This document shows positions 40,720-52,593 of a stretch of DNA of 64,000 nucleotides, piece after piece (positions within the stretch are counted from its first letter, which is position 1; each line of letters opens with the position of its first letter). The position numbers were made by a program, and so were the translations under genes. The DNA comes from Loxodes magnus (lineage: Eukaryota > Ciliophora > Karyorelictea > Loxodida > Loxodidae), in contig CAMPDV010000007.1 in NCBI GenBank assembly GCA_946699065.1, forward strand, positions 496,001 to 560,000. The letters run 5' to 3'. The notes under the pieces were generated by a model that worked only from the letters and a program-made list of their open reading frames with translations, had not been told where the DNA came from and did no database searches.

Positions 40720-43159
40720 ATGGATTAAAGGGGCTGAAGTTTCTAATAAGCTTGTGCTTGTGGAAAGTAATATAGTACTTCGGATTGTCCTATTTTTATG
40801 TCAATTTGCAATCATATTATTTGCTACGAATGCCTATAGAAAAAAAAGATAAATTAAGCTTGATATTGCATTTGTGGAAGATAATTATAATAAAATGAAA
40901 TTGAATAAAAGAAAATACCTCTAGCTTCTATTAAAGAAATTAAATAAGAAAACTACAACAACTGACAATATAATGAGCCCGTAAATTAGTAACCTAATAC
41001 AGAGAAGTAATGACAATTTAACTAAGCTATTCCTAAACCATTATTATAATAGTATTAATAATAAAACTTCTATTCACCTTAATAATAACCAGGTAATTAC
41101 GAATTTTCTTTTTAATAAAACTCTTTTAACTAGCAAAATATTAATGCTTACGGAAACTATGCTAATCCAGTACCCTTTGCTTAATAAAACTAAATAACGA
41201 ATTTGTAACTGCATAGAGATATTTAACCTTAGCCTTAAGCATAGTTGTATAACTTTAACCCTAATCAAGCATATTAGCGAAACTCTATTGATTAGATATA
41301 ATTTTAAAATCCTTTGGTTATAAATTAAAATATTAGCAAATTTTAGTAGAATCAAGAGAAGTTTCAGTAAAGCACTTTAATTTAGCATTAGAACACAGAG
41401 AAAATGCTTTGTCCATGCTGTTAAAGTGACTATAATATTTCCTAAAATATTCCTCTAATTCTCTCATGTTATCATAATATATGTAGAGATTGTGCATTTT
41501 AATCTATTAGAAAACATAAAATTATTAAATGTTATCATTGTGGACACGAAACGAAGAAAGAAAGTGAAGAACTTCTGGAATTAATAGATCATGAAAAAGC
41601 TTAAAAAGTAAAAGCCGAAGAATAAAGCAAAAAAAAGCTAAAAGATTAACTAATTGAGCAAATAAAAATCCATACTTAAAATAACAAAAATTGAAAATAA
41701 GAACTTATTAACCTTAAAAAAAACTTAAAAGAAAAACTAAAATATATAAGCATAATTATTGAGGAAAAATATAATCAGCTAATTAAAAATATTTTAGCAT
41801 TTAAGCAATAGTAACTAAAGCAAAGTAGCATTCAAATAATTGAAGATTTAAAGAGAGTAGAATAGTAAATGGACATTATTAAGTCGTCTGAAGTATTTAA
41901 TTTTATAGAAAATTAGTTGTAAGAGCGAAGTTTAGGTGAAATAAAAAATATATTGTAGTAATTAAATTTAATTACTAGCTAAAAAATTGAAAATTTAGAA
42001 TAACAAGAAAACATTTAAAATACTGAAATAACTGACAATTTCAAAAAATACTAAATGTAAATAGAAGATTAATGATGTTTAAATTGCGGAAGAGAAAGAT
42101 TAAACATTAAGAATTTATAATAAAAATAAGAACTAAAGGAGAAAAATTATGAAAGCAAAGTATAAATTTTAGAAAAATAAGTTGAACAATTAATAGCATA
42201 GACTTAATATAAAGTAAGTTATTATTCAGGGAAAACTAGAATGGATTAAAAAAGATTAATGATTATTTAGAGGATAAAAAGTAGAATTAGAATTGTAAGT
42301 TTATTATTTTAGTAAAATCACAAATTTAGGAGAATTAACATGAACACCAGATAAAATTAGTATTTACTAACAAGAAAATAAAACTTTTCATCAAATTAGT
42401 GAATCTTTATAATAGAATCAATCATTAATAGTAAAAATTATATAAGATCTTGAAGGTTACAATGAAAAATATTATATTTAAACTTTTATTATTTAGTTAA
42501 ACTAACGAAATAATATTTCGAACGAATCTATTATAAATCTTGAAACTATTCCTTTACCTAAAGTTGCTATCAAGTAGTTTCTTGATATATAAGAGCATTT
42601 TGCAGAGGAAAAAGTTAAAATTAAATGAAAAATAAAAAATATTGGAGAATAATAGTGACCTTCTGATACTAAGTTAGTAAGCTTGGATAACTTAGGAAAA
42701 ACTTCTAATGTTGGAGTCCTTTAGCCAAATTAATCTTTAAAAATTCCTTATGAAATTCAAGTAGAATGAAATGAAGGATAATACTCACATAAATGGCAAT
42801 TTTACGTATGTAATATACCTTTTGGAGAAATTTTAACTTACACTTATAATATTTATAATTCGTTTATTTAAAGAAATGATCCACTTAGAAAATAATATAT
42901 TGAGGCTTTTTATAACCTAAGCGAAAAAGAAAAAAAAACAATAAGGAGACTAAAGTCATATGCTTAGATTTCTTAATTTCAGAAATTTGCGAAAGATGGC
43001 TGATCTAAGGCTATTGGAAATAAAGCTTTAGTTGATAACATTTTGTTAAAAAGTCCGAGCACACAACTGGATGATGTTGAAAGTTTTTTAATAAAATATA
43101 CGAAAGATAATGGCTTAAAAGTTCCTTCAAGCAAAGATAAACTATGCTATATCTTTTAA
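40720..43159 (+). CDS. Double-RING, coiled-coil, FW-domain protein with CaaX box
   Basis: 801 aa from ATG 40720 to TAA 43157-43159, with 16- and 18-nt introns. RING-like finger 1: Cys12, Cys14, Cys30, His32, Cys35, Cys38, Cys50, Cys52. A Gln/Pro/Asn-rich linker follows (about 90-225). RING-like finger 2: Cys231, Cys233 or Cys234, Cys250, His252, Cys255, Cys258, Cys271, Cys274. Coiled coil fills about 280-490. Then come an FW-like domain (FRGQKVELE...LTWTPDKISIYQQE) and a canonical FW domain (IKNIGEQQWPSDTKLVSLDN, VEWNEGQYSHKWQFYV). It ends DKLCYIF. Two RING fingers suggest an E3 ubiquitin ligase; together with FW and a lipid anchor this suggests a membrane-tethered adaptor. If the TAA were read as Gln, the protein would run 143 codons further. 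Confidence 0.87.
42214..42229 (+). other. 16-nt intron, coil/FW boundary
   Basis: GTAAGTTATTATTCAG, after a Gln-Tyr-Lys sequence shared with the 31-kb paralog. Confidence 0.85.
42295..42312 (+). other. 18-nt intron inside first FW-like domain
   Basis: GTAAGTTTATTATTTTAG, identical to the intron at 31781. Confidence 0.8.
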
Positions 43160-43684
43160 CACTTATTTACTTATTATTTTCATAGAGTTAATAATATATT
43201 TAATAAGATAAGTTACCGGTTTTCTCTCCTGCCTTAAGAAAAGTATTATTAAAATCCTTCTTTCAGCTTTTTTTATTTTTTCTTATTTCTATTAAACTTA
43301 AAAATTTTTCATTAACAATAAAAAATGATATAGCTTTTATTTTTATTTTTCTTAGACTTATATTTATGCATAGAAATATAAGATTTACTTTTTAGCGCTA
43401 TAAAAAGAGTTTCATTATATGAACTAAAACTTTAAAAATCTAAATAAAATATGAATATCATTTAGACATTTACTCAAATATTAAAAATAATCTTAAAAGA
43501 TTTTGAAGCTTTATTTAAATAATAATTTTTCGTAGAATTAATTCGACATCATGTGAATATAATTAAAATCTTCAAGATTATCATTTGAAACTAATTAATT
43601 TTAGCTAATTTTAAGCTAGGATCATCTTTAATTAGATGAAATATTTCCTCAAATCAAAGACAGTAAAAGTTTTATATTTATTGC

Positions 43685-44430
43685 TCAAATGTGCATATCT
43701 TCATCTGAATCAATTTCAAACTGAAATTATTCTTCTTTCTCTTCAATAAGCTCGAAGAATTGTTCTTCTTCCATCTTCTTGTAATTTTTTCTACAGCTTT
43801 TTTAAATAAATTCTAAGGTCATCGCTATCCTTTTTAACTTTTTTTTTAATAATAATTACTAAGATCTTGTTTGAGTAGTATCACATTTGAATCAACTAAT
43901 ACCGATTTTTTTCTGTAAATACGCTTAAAGCAACTATAATATAGCCTCCTCGATGTTCCTAATTCCTTTTGGTGCTGCTCAAACACTCTTTTTCATTTCA
44001 AACATTATCTCCATAAATGTCCAGTCTTATGACAATAATAAAAGCAATTTATTAAGAATTTGAAGTAAATTTTTTATTGCTTTTATTTTTTGTTCGATTT
44101 TCATTTTGTCTTTTTTAAGGTTATTTTTTTTAAGGCAAATAAACTTCTTCTTTAATTTTTTATGGTTAAGCTTCAAGTTTTTTTTCTATTAGTACAATTT
44201 TGTAAGTTAAGTCTTGAAACTAAACTTAACTTGCTAAGTCTTGATCTTCCTTTTTTATCTTAAAAAAGAAGCCGAAGATTTCATTTTCCACCTTTAGAAT
44301 CTATATTTCTGTATTCATTTTCTCAATTAAGGAACAAAGTTAAATAACGTCTTGTTCATGGGGTTTCTCAAGCTTTTGCATTTTGTTGGAAAATTCAGTA
44401 TTTCTCAATTCTTAATGGGAGTAGGTTCAT
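43685..44430 (-). pseudogene. Zinc-knuckle gag-like gene, diverged copy
   Basis: The upstream part (about 44400-44070) reads as an acidic coiled coil (MQKLEKPHEQDV, IEKMNTEIQILKVENEIFG) followed by a basic region. Next is a CX2CX4HX4C zinc knuckle in another frame (CFYYCHKTGHLWRQC), aligned with knuckles in the copies at 48, 53 and 59 kb. A C-terminal frame from near 44020 to TGA 43685 is convincingly coding (MKKSVWAAPKGIRNIEEAI, then an acidic end FEIDSDEDMHI). The three parts are in different frames, so there are indels, unrecognised introns, or two adjacent ORFs. Confidence 0.5.
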
Positions 44431-45240
44431 CTTTTTTGAATTCTTGGTTCTTGCTTATAAACTTAGAATTAAGACTGATCTATTAGATTAGAATTTAAGG
44501 TTTAAATACCTGCTCTTTTCTTTTTTTTAATTTTATTATTTAAAGTCTAATTAATTTTACTTATTTATTTAAATTAAAAATAGCACGAATAAAAAAAACA
44601 ACTACATGAATATAACAAAATATAAAAATAAATAATTACATTTTTATAAGTTCCAATCTTTTTCACCTTACTTTTAGATTTTTTCTATTTATTAAAAATA
44701 AAATGAATTTCCTTTTAAAATAAAAAAATATAAATATTACTTTTAAAATATTTAAATTTAAAAAAATATAAGATGATTATATTAAATATTTATTTAGATA
44801 CTTTAGATTTTTAATTTTATGAAAATTCTAATTCTTTTTATATTTAAGAAAAAAAATCAATTGAAATCTAAAAATAGTTAAGTTAAAATTTATTAAAGTA
44901 ACTTTTTGTTATAAACAAATTAAGCAAAAGTCTTTCTAAATAAATAAAAATTAGACATAAAAATATAAAAAGTAAATAAATAAATTGAATTTAAAAATTG
45001 AAATAATAGAATTTGAATTTTTCCACATTTATTGATATAAAATTACATATCTAATAATTAACTTTTTTTAATTCTTTTAATTTAGATTAAAAATGCTACA
45101 ATTAAACATTATTGAATTTTTATTTGTATATTTTTTTTATAATTTAATAAAATATAAATAAAATAAAAATTAAGTTAAAATTTTAAATAATATAACATAA
45201 TTTATTAACGTGGCATAACCTTTATTTGATTTGCCACTAA
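44431..45240. other. AT-rich stretch, nothing recognised
   Basis: Very low GC; no conserved frame. Confidence 0.4.
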
Positions 45241-45944
45241 TCAAAGAGTCTAAAGTTTAAAATTGTCTTAAGTGTTGTTCCATTTCCAATCTTCTTCTGA
45301 GTCTTCTTCTTAGAATACAAATCTTGCATTACTCCATTCATCCTCTTTTTTATTACAGGTATCTTGCTTCAACCATGTTCAATTCCAAGCATATTCAAAT
45401 TTCTTATTTATAGAGAAAATACGATGTCCTTCAGGAGTTCATTTCTTATGTACGTCTTTTTTCTGTATAGAAAACCTTCTGGAATTCAGTTAAAAATTTA
45501 TGGATCTCCATAGCTTAAAACTTTCAATTTTTATTTTTATTAGAATTTTCAGCAATATCTTAAAATGCGACATATATCCTGCAATACAGCATTAATTTCT
45601 ATTCTTTAATATCGGAATTTTGCTGGTTGAGGAATCGGTTCTACATTCTTGGGGCTATTTGCTGTTGTATTTTTTAGAAATAAACTTTCAGTCAATTCCG
45701 ATAATTGATTGAATTTGGATTCTATTTATTCAATTCTCAGATTGACTGTCTTGTAATTTTCATTTTGTATATTTTTTATTTTAGGTATTAAGTATGAGAT
45801 TTTGCCTTCAAGCTCTTATACGCTTCTTAAAAGTTTAAAATTCTCCTATTACAAAGCTTTTAGTTCTTAGAGTTTATTTTGCTAATCGTACTTTGATTAG
45901 GATGGATCCTGTTTAGAAGAGACTTTTTGCAAGAAATGTTCCAT
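45241..45944 (-). CDS. Hypothetical coiled-coil protein with Trp-rich C-terminus
   Basis: ATG 45944 starts MEHFLQKVSSKQDPSQSKYD, followed by a coiled coil to about residue 95. A globular region (IEINAVLQDICRILRYCWKF, VLSYGDPQIFNWIPE) and a Trp-rich acidic end (RIFSINKKFEYAWNWTWLKQ, EEDSEEDWKWNN) come next, before TGA at 45241. The last two parts are in different frames. A 20-nt intron starting GTTTTCTATACAG and ending AAAAAAG would join them (227 aa); one missing A in the A6 run is the alternative (234 aa). Five Trp in the C-terminal region come from both TGA and TGG. No family is recognised. Confidence 0.65.
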
Positions 45945-46069
45945 TTTTAACATATATAATATTTAAATAAAATAAATTATTTCTAATTACTTAACTATCT
46001 TTATTTGATCCTTAAATTGTCATAAAATAACTCCAAAGAAAATTAAATGAGCACATTAAAGAAACTATT

Positions 46070-46409
46070 AAAAATAATTATAATATTTAATATTAAGAAA
46101 ATGTTCTCATGTTTCTTGTTAAAATTCTAGAGGTCCGATGAGTCATGTCAGCTTCTCCAAATGGGGAATCTTCTTATTAAAAATTATTCTTAAATCTTGA
46201 GTCAAATGTTTCAGTCTTCTAAAATAAGGTCCAAATAAGAGATAGTTATTAAGTCGGTAGTTAGAAGGCCCGTCAGTCAAACTTTCATACCGCTAGAGAG
46301 AACCCTCGGGGTAAGTTAGGTATGTCTCAACGGAGCTTATCCACCCTTCCCCGTGGTGGTATCCTGCACCAGATTACCTACTAGTTTGGCTGGCACGGCC
46401 GACATCCAT
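46070..46409 (-). repeat. Dispersed ~120-aa-ORF repeat, copy
   Basis: From ATG 46409 the start MDVGRASQTSR matches the 33-kb copy. A deletion removes the segment around the AV-YTAL block, and later frame changes break the ORF (readable pieces: RYESLTDGPS, FGEAD-like block in another frame). The terminal GGTGCTACGC motif is missing or very diverged. Confidence 0.6.
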
Positions 46410-46849
46410 TTTATATATAATAATAAATTATTTACTTATCTTAATCAAATTTTCAGTTTATTTTAGTTTATAACTTTAAATTTATGATTTTTACTTGAAT
46501 TAAAGCTACATTCATTTTATTTGAATTAAAATTTTATACTAAATCAGTTAATTAGCCTTTTTACTACCAATTTCAGTAAATTTTTTAGGTAGTATTTTTT
46601 TTATATAAAATATTCTATTACTAAACAACCACTAATTTCTTACCAAATTTATGATTGAAATTTTTATTTTAAACTAAATTTCAATAATTGATTAATTTAT
46701 TTTATTTTAGTATGAAAAATCAATTTAATTAAATTATTGCTTTTATCAAAAGCATTATTTTTTAGTTTAGCGATACAATAAATAATAGATTAAATATTTT
46801 CACACTTCAGAAGATAATTATTTTAAAATAATTTCTATCAATTTCTCAT
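46410..46849. other. AT-rich spacer
   Basis: Nothing recognised. Confidence 0.4.
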
Positions 46850-47265
46850 TTATTTTACTTTCTTACTATTATAAGTCTTGCATAGATTTTTGAAATCTTT
46901 CAAGTATGTATTCTTTATTTTAATATGATCTTTCTTCAATCCAGTTTATCTCCTATTATAATCGGCTTGTGAATTTCGTTTATATTCATCATTATTTAAA
47001 ATAATTCCATGCTCGAAAATTTCTTTCTTCTATAGTTTTCCTTCAGAAGCATAGTAAATTTTATATAAAATTAAGTTGCTTTAATTTCTCTAATCTTTTT
47101 TCTCTCTAAAAGTTGCATTTTTTGTTTAGTAGCCTACTTTCTTACAGTATCAGAATCTCCACGATCTTTCCTTTTCTAGTAAAAGTAGGAATTTTAGGTT
47201 CAGAAGCATAGATTAAATAAAATTTATTGATTTTTTATCTTTTATAGTTTAATAAAACTGCCATA
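46850..47265 (-). CDS. Possible hypothetical gene with apparent frameshifts
   Basis: Minus-strand pieces look coding: MAVLLNYKRQKINKFYLIYA from an ATG near 47265, then KGKDRGDSDTVRKQATKQKM, then YYASEGKLQKKEIFEHGIIL and DYNRRQTGLKKDHIKIKN to a TGA. The pieces lie in shifted frames, with no canonical tiny intron visible between them. It may be a decayed gene or contain unusual introns. No domain is recognised. Confidence 0.35.
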
Positions 47266-47489
47266 GGGCAAAATATAATTTAAATATATAATTTCTTTAT
47301 AAATTCAAATTGTTTAATTTTGTTATTTGATGCTGTGATTCTATTAAATAAAGTTCGCTTAAGATTATTTTTAGAATTAAGTTTTAGATTTGAGAAAAAT
47401 CTTATTAAATATTGTTTATTTATTAATAAAAGTTTAAAATTAAAATATATAATTTTAATTTATATAAATCAGTAAAAAATCAATAAATG

Positions 47490-47892
47490 CGATTATAGAG
47501 CGCGTTGCCTCTCGTTGGAGTGCAACCTTTCCAGCACTAATGTTTAATGTTAAAAAAATGTTCTATTACTTCTTGTTGACATTCTATTCGTCTAATGAGT
47601 CACGTTAGCTTCTCCAAATAGGGAAACTGCTTATTAAAAATTATTCTTAAATCTTGAACAAAATTCTCGAGTCTTCTTGAATAAGATCCAAATAAGAATT
47701 AGTAATTAAGTCGTTAGTAGGTCCGTCGGTTAACCATTCATACTGCTAGAGAAAACTCTCTGGCAAGTTATGCTTCCTCATCCGAGCTTATCTACCCTTC
47801 AAAGTGGTGGCATCTAGTGCAAGAATACTTACAATGCAGTATACACTGCACCTTATTGCCTACTAATTCTCTTACCCGCAACCTACATTCAT
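47490..47892 (-). repeat. Dispersed ~120-aa-ORF repeat, copy
   Basis: Aligned over its whole length with the 33-kb copy, from an ATG at 47892 (MNVG...) to the terminal motif (reverse complement contains GGCAACGCGCTCTATAATC). Several indels disrupt the frame. It is followed after about 40 bp by a zinc-knuckle gag-like copy on the same strand. Confidence 0.65.
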
Positions 47893-47934
47893 ATTTTTAT
47901 AATAATAATAATATTAATTTTAGGTTTTCCGTTT

Positions 47935-48857
47935 TAGGGATTTCCAACCCTGTCAGGAGGACAGCAGTTCGGGCTCCCTGCTGTTAAATATAATTGTTTG
48001 GGACGTCCAATTTTAGCGAGATTGGGAACTCGGGTTTTTCCAGATTTTCCCTCCTTTAACTTGCCTTTGTTCCATCTTAATCTTGTATATTGAACTATCC
48101 AGGATGCAATACATTATTTTCATTATTGCTTCTTCTTTTTTCTTTTTTTGTTGTTCATTTATCCGATAGTTTCTTATTTCTATTAGAATTTCTAACACTT
48201 CCGATAAAAATGTCAAACGCTTCCACAGCAGAAACATTTCTTTTTTATTTTGAATTATTTTCCTTGATTTGTTTTCTCTTTCTAGGCTTCGATTTCCATT
48301 TGTATAGCTCCAGTTTCGCTTTACTCTTTCTTAAAATTTTACAATTTCTCTTCTACTTTTCCGAGTCTGTTATCCAGTTCAGTCTGTTTCTAAAGCTATT
48401 TTAGGATTCGTTAGTCTGACTTTGTGAGATATTCCAAAAGGCGTTAAGATCTCTTTCCTAGAACATAAGTCTTGACTCAATTCCTTCTGCTAGGTCTAGC
48501 TTTGCCATCAGCATATCATTGTCCTTCTTCAATCTCTTGACCTCTTCCTGGAGGTTCAGTACCACTTTGATGAGCTACTCTATGCTCATCTGGCCAGAAG
48601 GGTTGAACTCTGATACCTCCTGGTGGAGAACATATTTCATCTGTTTCCTCGGTTTCTCGCTTGAGATTGAAGTTTCCGTGTGTATATTCTTCAAGGTTGG
48701 CTTTCGTTCGTTTTGTTATATTCCAAGTTGTTAGTTCAGTTTTGGTTAAGGTTGTGATAGAGAAGATTGTTAATATTATTAAGACTTGGTTTCTTGCTTC
48801 CTCCCTTCTTTTTTGCTTAGGAAGAGGTGGTATAGAAGCCTGACTTGAAACCTTCAA
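47935..48857 (-). pseudogene. Zinc-knuckle gag-like gene, copy with frameshifts
   Basis: From ATG 48857: MKVSSQASIPPLPKQKRREE, then LTTWNITKRTKANLEEYT. The frame then moves to MKYVLHQEVSEFNPSGQMS and a coiled coil (LNLQEEVKRLKKDNDMLM, RDLNAFWNISQSQ), then to QTELDNRLGKVEEKL and a CX2CX4HX4C zinc knuckle (CFCCGSVWHFYRKC). The order N-terminal Pro/Lys part, coil and zinc knuckle is that of retroelement gag or LINE ORF1 nucleocapsid-like proteins. The same blocks occur at 59 and 53 kb. In this code the knuckle's Trp is TGA. At least two frame changes mark it as decayed or containing sequence errors. Confidence 0.6.
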
Positions 48858-49156
48858 ATTTTTTTTTCATTCATATTTTTATTAACATAATATTTAACCT
48901 TATAGAATATAAAATAATGAAGTATTAAATTAAACTAAAAGTAGAATAAGAAATATTAATAAATTCTAGATATTTAAATAAAAAGAAAACTTTATTCTTA
49001 ATTTAAATCTAATTAATATAATTATTTATTTAAAGTCAAATGGAACTGCATTATTTTATACTGTCTATTCATTTATTTTAATACACTTCTTTTTTTATTT
49101 TCTAAAAGAATGTTTTTAATTCTTCAACGAATATCTTTTATTTAATAATTGAGAAA
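48858..49156. other. AT-rich spacer
   Basis: Upstream of the 1021-aa FW gene; no element recognised. Confidence 0.4.
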
Positions 49157-52100
49157 ATGTAAGAAAATAATGATAAGACTAACTTTACTTAAAATTTATA
49201 ATAAAATTATTTTAATATATACCAGGAAATAAACTCATAGGAAAAATGTGAAAGAGATAAGTAAGGAAATTCAAAAGAATAAAATGAAATATACTTATTG
49301 AATTTATCTCTAAATTAGACAAATTAAAATTCTTTGCTTTAGATAGATTTAAATAAGGATAATGTAGAAGCAAAATAAGTGAATTAAGAAAATGAAATGT
49401 GATAAAGTTAAAATTAAATTCCTAATTTTGATATCAATGATTTAAATCCATTAAACCGAAATTAAGATCAATTAGCTTTATAAGAAGCTGATTAAATAGA
49501 GCTGAGAAACTTGGATTAATAATTCCAAAACATATTTTAATAAAAAGACTAAAAATTCATATAATTTCCATAATAAGAAAGAAACAAAATTTTGTAAGAA
49601 AACGAAATGAAATAGACCCTTTACTATTTCAATTATAAAGATTAGGATTTTTATATGAAAAACTAATAAATAAATTAAATGCCTGAAGATATATAAAGTT
49701 TATCATAAAATCAAGAAAGTCTAGTTGAATTAGAAAAAAATGAATAATTAAAAAAAATATTTATTTAACAATAAAACGAAATTGATCATCTAAAGCGAAG
49801 CATTAATTAAAAATAAAATATTATAGATTAAGGATAATATTTAAATTAAGAATTATAAAACTATATTTAAGCATTACAAACTGAAAAAAAAGAATAAATT
49901 TTATAATAAAATGCATAAAAATAGAGAAATTTCTAAAATATAATTGAGTAAATGCAAAAAGAAGGAATAACAACTAAAAATATATACGCTGATTAAGTAC
50001 AGAAAAATAATTATATAGAAGAAAAAATAAAAGATAAGTTATAAGATGAAAAAGAACAATTATAAACAACTATATGCTAATAAAATAGCTAAATTAAATA
50101 TATGGATAATAAAATACAGTTACTTGAAAAAGAATTATAAGATGGTTCAAGAGGAAATTAAAGAAACTAAGAAATATAATCACTTGAGTTATAAGAAATT
50201 CAATTAAAAAAATAAAATGAAAGTCTAATATTTTAGCTAAGTTAATTATAGATTCAATATCAAATAAGTTAAGATAAAATTTAATAATATAAGCAGACAA
50301 TAGAGGAAAATAAGGAAAAGATATTGTAACTAGAAAAAGAAATCCAGAACTATTAAAATTAATTAAAAAAAGAATATTAAAAATGTTAAAAAAATATTGA
50401 GTTCCAAGAATCTAACTCTTAATAAATAAAATAAAAAAGTTAAGAATAAAATGGAAAAATTAGAAATTTCTCAGTAGATATTGCTTAAAATATTTAGAAA
50501 AATTAAGAAATATAAAAGCCTGAAAATATTTTATAAAACGAATAATATAATCTACAAGATTAAATATAAAACCTGAAATAAAATAACTAAATATTTAATT
50601 AGTAAGCTAATATGAATGAATAAAAATATCAGCAATAAATAAGTGACTTAAATGAGAAAATTTTAAAATTATAATCAGAAAAAAATAGTCAGAATTTAGA
50701 TTTAATGCAAGAGAATTTTTAACTGAAAGAACTTAATAAAATTTTAAATGAGCAATTAATTTAGACAAAGTAAGATTTTTTAATTAAAGAATAAGAATTT
50801 TGAAATAAGTAAGAAGAAATTTTAACTGAATCTAACGATAACAAAACTGTAAATGAAAGTTTTAATATCATTGAAATAGATTAAAACATAAGCTCATAGA
50901 TCCTTTAAGAAAACTTAAGTTTTTCAGAAGAAAGTGGTATAGAATAAAAACTGCTAAATTTGGAAATTCATAATTTCTCTGAAACTTTAAGCAAAATTAT
51001 AAGAATATAAGAAAAAACTATAACATAATTTAGAAAAGATGAGAATCTAATTATAAAATAAGAATCTACATAAAACGAATAAATAATTGATATAGTTAAG
51101 AATTAGTTGGATGTTATAAAAGAATCTTAGTTGACTTTTAGTTAAATAATAATAGATTAATAGAATCAAATAGGTAAACTTAAGGAATAAAATCGAACAT
51201 CTTTGGAAATAATGAAATAAGAACACGATTAATATAAAATGTCGAGTGAAAACTAAATAAGAGTCTAGCAATCTTAAATAGAGACTCTATAAGGCAATTT
51301 TTTAAAGTTTGAAAATTTGTATAAAGTAAGTTATAATTTAGGGAAAGCTAGAATGTCTTCAAAATAATTGTATTTTTTTCAAAGGGGGAAAAATAAATAT
51401 TATCTTGTAATTTTTTTATTATTAGTAAAATAAATAATATTGGAGAGTTAGATTGGCAAAATTCTGTAAGTTTACATTAAAAAGAGGCTAATAAGTACTA
51501 TTAAATTAAAAAAAATATTATAAAATATTAATAATATGAAATGAAAATTGAAATAGATTTAACTGAGTATAATGAGTCTTTGTGGGTACAAAATTTTATT
51601 CTAAAATTAAACAAATAAATTGACATTTCTTAAGAATCTAAAGTAGTATTAAATATTTAAAAGTAACCCTTAGTAGAGATAAAGTAGAGATAAGAAGTTA
51701 AAACCCATTTAAGCTAAGAATAAATAACAGTTTAGTGAGAAATAGAAAATTTAGGAGAATAATCGCTACCATAAAATACAGTTTTAGCTAGTATTGATAA
51801 TTTCACAAAAGATATTTAAATTTGTGGAATAAAGCCAAAACAAATTCTGCTTTTAAACTTTACTCTTGAAGTAGAAAAATAAGCGGGCAAATACTCTCAC
51901 TAATGACAACTAAAAGTTGATTAAGTTGTTTTCGGTAAAGTTTTAACTTATTCTTATGATATTTATAATCCCTTTAGTGGCAATGACGATTTTTTAAGAT
52001 CTTGAACTTTTAATTGTTTAAAATAAATGAGCTAAATAAACTAATAGAAGTTTAAAAAACTTTAAAAAAGAAGTTAATTAATTTAGTTTAAAAAACAAGT

Positions 52101-52257
52101 GGAAGAGGGTTAGGATCTAAAAACTGATATAGAAAATTTAGTAAATATGATTATAAATCAAGAAGAGGAAAAGCATATCTAGAGTTTGGTTGATCAGCCA
52201 GTTCCATCTCAAAATAAATATGTATGTGGTGAATGCAAAGAATGTCTAATTTTTTAA
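49157..52257 (+). CDS. Long Gln-rich coiled-coil protein with FW domains and CaaX box
   Basis: 1021 aa from ATG 49157 to TAA 52255-52257 after 16- and 19-nt introns. Residues 1-720 are Gln/Glu/Lys/Asn-rich coiled coil, with Gln mostly encoded by TAA. The FW-like domain has INNIGELDWQNSVSLHQKE. The second FW domain is diverged: VQWEIENLGEQSLPQNTVLA lacks the Trp of the WP pair, but KYSHQWQLKVDQVVFGKVL and TYSYDIYNPF are kept. The Cys-rich tail YVCGECKECLIF ends in a CaaX box, with extra cysteines that could be palmitoylated. The start is the first in-frame ATG with protein-like codons after it. If TAA were Gln, only 30 more codons would follow to TGA 52345. It resembles the 4.9-kb gene in architecture but has a different N-terminus. 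Confidence 0.85.
51326..51341 (+). other. 16-nt intron, coil/FW boundary
   Basis: GTAAGTTATAATTTAG; positional homologue of the introns at 31700 and 42214. Confidence 0.85.
51407..51425 (+). other. 19-nt intron inside first FW-like domain
   Basis: GTAATTTTTTTATTATTAG. Left in, it shifts the frame by one; removed, it gives IFKINNIGE, matching FKITNLGE in the paralogs. Confidence 0.85.
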
Positions 52258-52593
52258 CTTTTAAAATTTCATAATTTATTTAAAAATAAGATTCAAATTA
52301 TTTTCTTTTTAAAATTTATTAAAAAATTATTGAAATTATAGTATTGATTGGCAATAATTAAAATAGTCTGAGTTCAATTCTACTTTACGAAATTTTATAA
52401 AATAAAGAATAATAATAAATAAATTATTTAAAATAATTACAGTTTTCATTTTAGTAAATAAGCTTTAATTTATTTAATTATAGCTTTTTCATAAGAAATT
52501 AATAAATTAAATTTTATTATACTGAATTTATTAATTTTAATATGAAAAGGTATAATTAAAAAAGAAAAAAGGATTTCAGGATTCAAACCAGGA
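52258..52593. other. AT-rich spacer
   Basis: Contains the 3' flank of the FW gene and the 5' edge of the next repeat; nothing else recognised. Confidence 0.4.

Noticed and set aside
41074-41355. Minus-strand ORF of 93 codons
   Set aside because: It lies opposite the Gln/Pro/Asn-rich linker between the two RING fingers of the plus-strand gene, whose frame is continuous through it.
48090-48857. Plus-strand ORFs at 48090, 48519 and 48661, and at 58633, 58994 and 59304
   Set aside because: Antisense shadows of the zinc-knuckle gag-like copies, which show motif conservation on the minus strand.
51411-51417. Frameshift or sequencing error at a T7 run in the 49-kb FW gene
   Set aside because: The site coincides with a GT...AG intron present at the same protein position in the paralogs, so splicing explains it.
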